This document shows, piece by piece, positions 57,898 to 64,000 of a stretch of DNA of 64,000 nt. The translations under genes and the position numbers were made by a program. A model generated the notes under the pieces. That model was not told the origin of the DNA, made no database searches, and was given only the letters and a program-made list of their open reading frames with translations. Position 1 is the first letter of the stretch. The number at the start of each line of letters is the position of its first letter. Source of the stretch: Jaltomata sinuosa. Its lineage: Eukaryota > Streptophyta > Magnoliopsida > Solanales > Solanaceae. The stretch spans positions 1-64,000 of the forward strand of contig QJPP01001730.1 of assembly GCA_003996215.1 (NCBI GenBank), written 5' to 3'.

Positions 57898-59691
57898 ATA
57901 CTTAACGAAATTTGGTTCTTTGAGTTTGAGGAAGAAAATTTTGTTTTGAAGGAGGCAATAATTCAGCTAAGAGTTACAATTATATGAACCAGAAATTGAG
58001 GAATCTTTTGACGTGTTGAACACTTTTTCATCTTCTTGCAGATAAGCTTACTATTTCTAGTTTATGTTCAAAACTTTAAATCTTTTACAACTATCGTTGA
58101 GGAAAGATAGAGCTATCATCATAGCCGTTTAATATTTTCCTCACTAGGCAAAACATAAAATCAGAGATGAAAAGTATGAATTTCCATGTGTATCATATGC
58201 CATATTCTGAAATGATGCTAATTGAAAAAAGAGAAACTTGCTTTTATGTCTATTATATGAAATTTTAGGACTTCTACCAACTAATTATTTATTTATTTTA
58301 AAAATCATTTGTAGTATATTTTTTATTCAAGCATCTAAGAAATGAATTACTCCTTGTTTTGTAGGGAAATGAAAATTCACTCTCAAAATTAACAAGAACA
58401 TTTAGGCCCCGTTTGCCCATGAAAACCAAAAAAAAAAATCACTTTTTTGGAATTTTCAAAATTGGAGTTGGAGTTGGAGTTGGAGTTCTGTTTGGTCATA
58501 GTTTTAGAATTTAAATGTATTTTCTAAAAAAATATAAAATATAATTTAAATAAGGTTATTTTATGAAAATAAAAAATTTAGGATTTTTTTCAAAAAATAA
58601 AAAATAAAAAAAGTGAATTTTTTTTTATGGCCAAACGCCCACTTATTTTCTATATTCAAATTAATTAGTAGTTAGTCCAAAAATCATCCTTGTTAGGACA
58701 ATAAGATTTCATTTCAAAACGATTTAGGACTTAAATTGACATATATTTAAAACTAAACGGCTAGATTTAACATTTTTGTATCCAAAATTAGTCTAGGATC
58801 CTACATGGTATGAAAAATAAGAAACTAATATGACATGTAATGTAAACTAAGATTTCTTAGTTATAGTTGTATGATTTTATAGGGAAAAAAAATTCAAAAA
58901 TAACTTTAATAGAATCTTTCCAATACTTGAATGATCATATAAGGATAAAAAAATTCAAAAATGACTTTAACAGGATATTCTCAATACTTGAGAGTGGTGT
59001 CACTTTACTAATTTTATGATCTCCTTTTTTGTGAAGTTTGCACACACTTTTTTGTAAAGCTTCTTGTGCTTGGATATAAAATTTATTTACTCTATCTATT
59101 AATGATATATATACTAAGGTAAAAGCTTGTGTGTATGTTTTAATTTTGTGTATATATATGACATTTGGAAATTGAAAGTTTGGGTTTTTTTTCTCTAAGC
59201 TTCTAAAATGGGATTTTGATGAAAAAAGTATTTAAGTATTTATTTTCCTGAAGCACTTGTAAAATATTTGTCAAGCACTCTCCGGGAAGATAGCAATAGG
59301 CTTCTTTATTCACATCACTTTGAAGATAGCAAAATGCTTCTTTATTGACATTACTTTTCTCTCACTTACATTATCTTATCATGTGTATGATAGGCTTCTT
59401 AAACTGTTATTTTTGTATGATCAAATTTTTCAACACTGAGAGAAGCACATCATAATTTTAGTTGAAAATGACTTATTGATCAGGAGAGAACAAAAGAAAC
59501 TTTTGGAAAGATGAGTAGTAGTGGAGTAAGTTGAAATCGATTAGTGGATACTTGACAAAGAGACGCACGCATTTATTAAAGTTTACAATCAATCATTTTT
59601 AGATAGGAATAATTGTAAAGAACAGTTTTTTGGCTGCCCTAAAATGGAATTCTGCATGCGCATGTGCGGTGGAGTGTGCATACAGATATTT
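57898..59691. other. Intergenic DNA with repeats
   Basis: It contains the MITE at 58404-58641 and the inverted partner (58790-59000) of the repeat at 53730-53985. No gene is supported. Confidence 0.5.
58404..58641. mobile_element. MITE-like element (GTTTGCCCAT family), about 238 bp
   Basis: The left end AGGCCCCGTTTGCCCATGAA pairs with TGGGCGTTTGGCCATAAAAA read from the right. The interior has a GGAGTT repeat ('gttggagttggagttctg'). It is the same family as 47845-48197. Confidence 0.68.
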
Positions 59692-60190
59692 TGTAACGAC
59701 CCGTCCAGTTGTTATATTAAAAATTACCATATCGCGATTTCGGAAATGATTAAAATACTTTTTGATTTAAGTAGGGTTGACGTGACGGAAATTTTAGATT
59801 TTGGAAATTGATCAGGGCTGACGTCACCCCGCCATAACAAGAATTTTGCCGCTATAGCGCCGCCGTTGTAGCGGTCAGTCGGTCGCTATAGCGGTATGGC
59901 GGAGGCAGTAACTAAAATACGTGATTTATATTTTAGACTTCTCCTCCTCAGTTGAAAAACATATGAGGGTTACTCCAAAACCCTCTTAGGCTGCTCTAAA
60001 GCTTGGGAGCCATGGGGAGGGGAGATTCCGGCTAAAGAGGTGCGAAACCATAGATTTCGGGCTCATTCTCCGTCAGGAATCGCCTTCACAGAGCCAGAAT
60101 GTGGCGTTGTGCAACTGCTTGGCATCCAGGTAGGCTAGGTTTTTCATTGAGTAGACTTAGACCTGTATTTCATTTCATATTATTGTTATA
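59692..60190 (+). repeat. LTR fragment related to the 13-21 kb retrotransposon
   Basis: It begins TGTAACGACCCG and matches, in the opposite orientation, the first ~500 bp of the LTRs at 12977-15481 and 19098-21612. Shared features are 'gattaaaata', 'gtagggttgacgtgacgg', CCGCTATAGCG palindromes, and 'tgcaactgcttggcatccag' with GTAGGCTAGGTTTTCAT-like sequence. It stops where the CACTA element begins, so the rest of the LTR presumably lies beyond the window. Confidence 0.82.
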
Positions 60191-60214
60191 CACTACTAAA
60201 AACAGCTCAATTTG

Positions 60215-60610
60215 GGACGGGTAGAAAAGCGACGGACAACGTCGCTAATGAAAAGCGACGTTGTCCGTCGCTTTTCAATTTTTTTTTAATTTATAATTTT
60301 TTTTTACATAAGCGACGGACAACGTCTCTAATTTCGTCGCTTTTTTTGGCGAGTTTTTGCGCCAAAAATATTTACAAATAATTAGTTTTTATTTTTTAAC
60401 ATAAGCGACGGACAGCGTTGCAAATATTAAAAAAAAATAAAAAAATTAAAGAAAGCGACGCTGTCCGTCACTTTCTTTAAAATTAAATTTATATTTAAAA
60501 AAAAAGAAGCCACGAACAGCGTCGCTTTTGTCCGTCGCTTTTTGGTCAAGATGCGGTCAACTCATTTAAAAAAGCGACGGACAGAAGCGACGTTGTCCGT
60601 CGCTTTTTTA
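60215..60610. repeat. CACTA subterminal repeats
   Basis: At least eight copies of AAGCGACGGACA or its complement TGTCCGTCGCTT, many arranged as inverted pairs (for example 60226-60274 and 60573-60606). In En/Spm elements such arrays bind the element-encoded TNPA-type protein. Confidence 0.85.
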
Positions 60611-63320
60611 ATTATACAGAGACCCAACGGGGGTCTCTTTCCCTCATTTCTCTCTTTCTCTTTTCTCTCCTCCTCTCCTCCTCCACGCTGCTCCTCCACC
60701 ACCGCCGCTCCTCCACCGTCAGCCTCCTCCCTCCAACCTCCTCCCATTTTGAGATTAGTTATTTTGTTGATTTGAAGGTTAGGGTTTAATTTGGGTATTT
60801 TTATTTTCAAAAATTGATAGTGTATTCTAGACTAGGGTATGTTGTTGTTGTTGAATTTAGATTATGATGTATATGTTGTTGTTGTTGTTGAATTCTAAAC
60901 TAAGATTTTGAGAAATTAATATTGAAAATTGATATATTAAAAAATTGATAGTGAAAAATTCCTTTTTTAGATTATATTCTTAATTTATGAACTTTAATTA
61001 GTTTAGGCTTGCTAATTAGTTTGTGAACCTTAGTTTAGGCTTGCTATTAGTTTGTGAACTTTTGTTTAGACTTGCTAGTTAGTTTGTGAACCTTAATTTA
61101 GGCTTTCTATTAGTTTGTGAAACTTAGTTTAGGCTTGCTATAATTAGTCTGTGAACCTTAGTTTAGGCTTGCTATTAGTTTGTGAACTTTAGTTTAGGCT
61201 TGCTAATTAGTTTGTGAACCTTAGTTTAGGCTTGCTAATTAGTTTGTGAACCTTAGTTTAGGCTTGCTATAATTAGTTTGTGAACCTTAGTTTAGGCTTG
61301 CTATAATTAGTTTGTGAACCTTAATTTAGGTTCTTTTTTGAACTTGAATTAGGTACTTGAATTTTGAACTTGAATTTGGAATTAGGATTTGGAACTTGAA
61401 TTTGGAACTTGAATTAGGATTAGGACTTGAATTTGGAATTAGGTTCTTGAATTAGAGTATTAACTTGAATTAGGCTCTTGAACCTTAGTTTTTTTAAGTT
61501 AAACTTTTTTAAGTTAAGTTTGTTAGTTTTGAGTTGAGAATTAGTTTTCAACTTTAGGAATGATTTTTTGAACTTGAATTTGGAATTAGGACTTGAACTT
61601 GAATTTGGAACTTTAATTTGGAACTTGAATTAGGATTAGGACTTGAATTTGAAATTATATTCTTGAATCTTAGTTTTTTTAAGTTAAGCTTTTTTAAGTT
61701 AAGTTTGTTAGTTTTGAGTTGAGAATTAGTTTTCAACTTTAGGAATGATTTTTTGAACTTGAATTAGGAACTTAAATTTTGAACTTGAATTTGGAATTAG
61801 GATTTGGAACTTGAATTAGGATTAGGACTTGAACTTGAATTTGAAATTAGGTTCTTGAACCTTAGTTTTTTTAAGTTAAGCTTTTTTAAGTTAAGTTTGT
61901 TAGTTTTGAGTTGAAAATTAGTTTTCAATTTTAGGAATGATTTTTTAAAACTTGAATTAGGTACTTGAATTTTGAACTTGAATTTGGAATTAGGATTTGG
62001 AACTTGAATTAGGATTAGGACTTGAACTTGAATTTGGAATTAGGTTCTTGAACCTTAGTTTTTTTTAGTTAAGCTTTTTTAAGTTAAGTTTGTTAGTTTT
62101 GAGTTGAGAATTAATTTTCAACTTTAGGAATGATTTTTTGAACTTGAATTTTGAACTTGAATTTAGAATTAGGACTTGAACTTGAATTTGGAACTTTAAT
62201 TTGGAACTTTAATTAGGATTAGGACTAGAACTTGAATTTGGAATTAGGTTCTTGAACCTTAGATTTTTTAAGTTAAACTTTTTTAAGTTAAGTTTGTTAG
62301 TTTTGAGTTGAGAATTAGTTTTCAACTTTAGGAATGATTTTTTGAACTTGAATTAGGAATTTGAATTTGGAATTAGGACTTGAACTTGAATTTGAAACTT
62401 TAATTTGGAACTTGAATTAGGATTATGACTTGAATTTGAAATTATGTTCTTGAATCTTAGTTTTTTTAAGTTAAGCTTTTTTAAGTTAAGTTTGTTAGTT
62501 TTGAGTTGAGAATTAGTTTTCAACTTTAGGAATGATTTTTTGAACTTGAATTAGGAATTTGAATTTGGAATTAGGACTTGAACTTGAATTTGAAACTTTA
62601 ATTTGGAACTTGAATTAGGATTATGACTTGAATTTGAAATTATGTTCTTGAATCTTAGTTTTTTTAAGTTAAACTTTTTTTAGTTAAGTTTGTTAGTTTT
62701 GAGTTGAGAATTAGTTTTCAACTTTAGGAATGATTTTTAACAAACGTGAAGTGGTTGGTCTTGATTTGGAATTAGGTTCTTCAACTCTAAGTTTTTTAAG
62801 TAAGACTTTTTTTAGAGTTACAGTTTATGAACCTTTAGTTTGGCTTGCATAAATAGTTGTGAACCTTAGTTTGGCTGTGCTTAGTTTGTGAACTCCTTAG
62901 TTTAGGCTTGCTATTAGTTTGTGAACCTTAGTTTAAGCTTGCTAATTAGTTTGTGAACCTTAGTTTAGGCTTGCTATTAGTTTGTGAACCTTAGTTTAGG
63001 CTTGCTATTAGTTTGTGAATTAGATTATTAACTTGAATTTGAGAACTTTGAATTTGAAATAGGTTGTTGAATTAGTTTTGAGTTTTGTTTTAGAATCTTG
63101 AATTGGTATTTAACTTTAACTTTTTGAATTAGGTTCTTGAATCTAAGTTTTTTTAAGTTAAGTTTTTTTAAAGTTAAGTTTGTTAGTTTAAATTGTTAGT
63201 CTTTGTGAACCTTAGTTTAGGTTAATGTTTGCTATTAGTTTTCAACTTTAGGTTAGTGTTAGTTTTGAATTAGTTTCTTGAATTTGAAAATTTTGAATTA
63301 GTTTTGGGTTATGCATACAG
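60611..63320 (+). repeat. 5' UTR and intron 1 of the CACTA gene, filled with tandem repeats
   Basis: A C/T-rich leader (60640-60750) is followed by a likely donor near 60777 (TTTGAAG|GTTAGG). The acceptor is at 63320 (TATGCATACAG|ATG). In between, 61000-61330 and 62820-63020 are arrays of a ~31-bp unit with GAACCTTAGTTTAGGCTTGC. 61480-62740 has about seven copies of a 130-220-bp unit containing 'aagttaagtttgttagtttt' and TTTTCAACTTTAGGAATGAT. The donor position is inferred. Confidence 0.75.
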
Positions 63321-64000
63321 ATGTCGTCAGGTGATGGTGATTGAGGTCGTCCTAGTAAAACTAGTACTAGCAAGTCTAGTAAGTCTAGGAAGAGATCTAG
63401 GAGGCTTATAGAGCATGACGATATTTCAGGTCGTCTTTCATCTTCGCCACAGATTCGCTCTACTCCATCAGTGTCTGTCCCCTATGGCACTGGAAATCCC
63501 GTAGATTATCATGGTCCTAGACCCACTACTTCTAATCATCACATGACTTTCATGCCTACACATCACTACTTCTCTATGCCTCCGCCACATGGCAGCGGGA
63601 CTACCAGATTACCATCTTCTACGCCATCCCTACGTGATTCTTCTTCCCTCCACTTATCAAGCTTGCGACTTAGAGATACCAGCTCTGAGTCTGACACACA
63701 GACCTCTACACCCCCATTGACTCAGCGTTATAGACTTTCGTCATTACCTGCATCAACACTTTCTGAGGAGGAAGAGGGCGACGTGAATCTGAGACCCGGT
63801 GAGCATGACGCCATTGGTAGAGTCATGATTCGCCCTGAAGGATCATCGTAAGTTTTTTTCTAATTAATTGATAAGTTTGTTTTTTCATATTAATTAATCA
63901 TTTATCACTGTATGCTTATTATGTTCTTTACAGGTGGTATCCCACAAAAGAGCCCCGACGTGCTCTAAAGGAGGCAGTTAGGAGGCTTTTTACAGAACCT
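63321..64000 (+). pseudogene. CACTA ORF (Transposase_24/TNP1-like), 5' part with premature stop
   Basis: Exon 63321-63847 and exon 63934-64000 (runs off the window) join across a GT-AG intron to give RVMIRPEGSSWYPTKEPRRA then LKEAVRRLFTEP, matching the start of the plant Ptta/En/Spm 'Transposase_24' family. The first part is Ser/Pro/Arg-rich and low in complexity (KTSTSKSSKSRKRSRRLIEH). An in-frame TGA at 63342-63344, codon 8, follows MSSGDGD; a CGA codon would fit the following Gly-Arg context. Translation from this ATG is therefore blocked, although a downstream start is possible. The C-terminal part lies outside the window. Confidence 0.78.

Larger units (their letters stand above)
60191..64000 (+). 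mobile_element. CACTA (En/Spm) transposon, left part
   Basis: It begins CACTACTAAAAAC, a CACTA terminal repeat. The next ~400 bp (60215-60610) are subterminal repeats of GCGACGGACAACGTCGCT-type units in both orientations, typical transposase-binding arrays. A 5' UTR, a long repeat-filled intron and a transposase-associated ORF follow. It is inserted in an LTR and continues past the window end, so the right terminus, TSD and main transposase (TNP2-like) cannot be examined. Confidence 0.88.

Noticed and set aside
60542..60810. ORFs on both strands over the C/T-rich leader of the CACTA element
   Set aside because: Low-complexity Ser/Pro or Glu/Gly translation of a pyrimidine-rich UTR. The conserved transposase-like frame starts at 63321.
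61000..63300. CRISPR-like or satellite array
   Set aside because: Regular repeats are present but they are direct tandem units without unique spacers, and the genome is plant nuclear DNA. They are intronic tandem repeats of a CACTA element.

Overview
This window is nuclear DNA of a flowering plant, almost certainly a member of the Solanaceae. The genes are intron-rich and sit in AT-rich intergenic DNA full of MITEs. The NLR gene carries the N-terminal 'late blight R1' (Solanaceae) domain. Several retroposons match the SolS/TS-type SINEs of this family. The genus cannot be fixed from the sequence alone.

Three host loci stand out. (1) A six-exon MYB-CC (G2-like) transcription factor of the MYR1/MYR2 type at 30883-33211 (+), 416 aa. 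(2) An SD-CC-NB-ARC-LRR resistance gene of the R1 type at 38278-42100 (+), intronless but broken by two frameshifts. (3) A nine-exon calmodulin-binding IQM-family gene at 48476-53345 (+), 443 aa. They have no obvious pathway in common. The rest is gene relics and mobile elements.

Layout. 1-2.2 kb: microsatellite, AT-rich DNA and a Tourist MITE. 3.0-7.4 kb: a tandem array of decayed copies of the last exons of an A1 aspartic protease (minus strand). 7.5-9.25 kb: 5'-truncated LINE (minus) with a 52-base C homopolymer inside its reverse transcriptase. 9.3-12.4 kb: AT-rich DNA, an 89-bp CACTA-type mini-element and a Stowaway MITE. 12.4-23.4 kb: a nested cluster. A roughly 1-kb non-autonomous hAT element (8-bp TSD) was entered by an 8.6-kb LTR retrotransposon lacking gag-pol but carrying an antisense ORF, and by a 1.35-kb MULE with GC-rich cargo. 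23.6-30.8 kb: Stowaway, SINEs, a hAT MITE and no gene. 30.8-33.2 kb: MYR-like gene. 34-38.2 kb: MITEs, including a nested pair and a cluster immediately upstream of the NLR. 38.3-42.1 kb: NLR. 42.1-43.65 kb: 3' tail of a Copia element (minus). 47-48.2 kb: three MITEs. 48.5-53.3 kb: IQM gene with three MITEs in its introns. 53.7-59.7 kb: Gypsy integrase fragment, hAT MITE, SINE, a fragment of an extra-large G protein (XLG) gene, and a long hairpin with 150-nt arms of about 93% identity. 59.7-64 kb: a fragment of the same LTR family as at 13-21 kb, cut by a CACTA (En/Spm) element that runs off the window. Its first transposase-type gene has an intron filled with tandem repeats.

The strongest leads are the 57.5-57.8 kb hairpin, the nested hAT/LTR/MULE structure with its antisense ORF, the amplified protease 3'-exons, and the frameshifted SD-NLR. 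All coordinates and splice sites were read by eye. Element superfamilies are assigned from termini, target-site duplications (TSDs) and translated motifs, without any database search.
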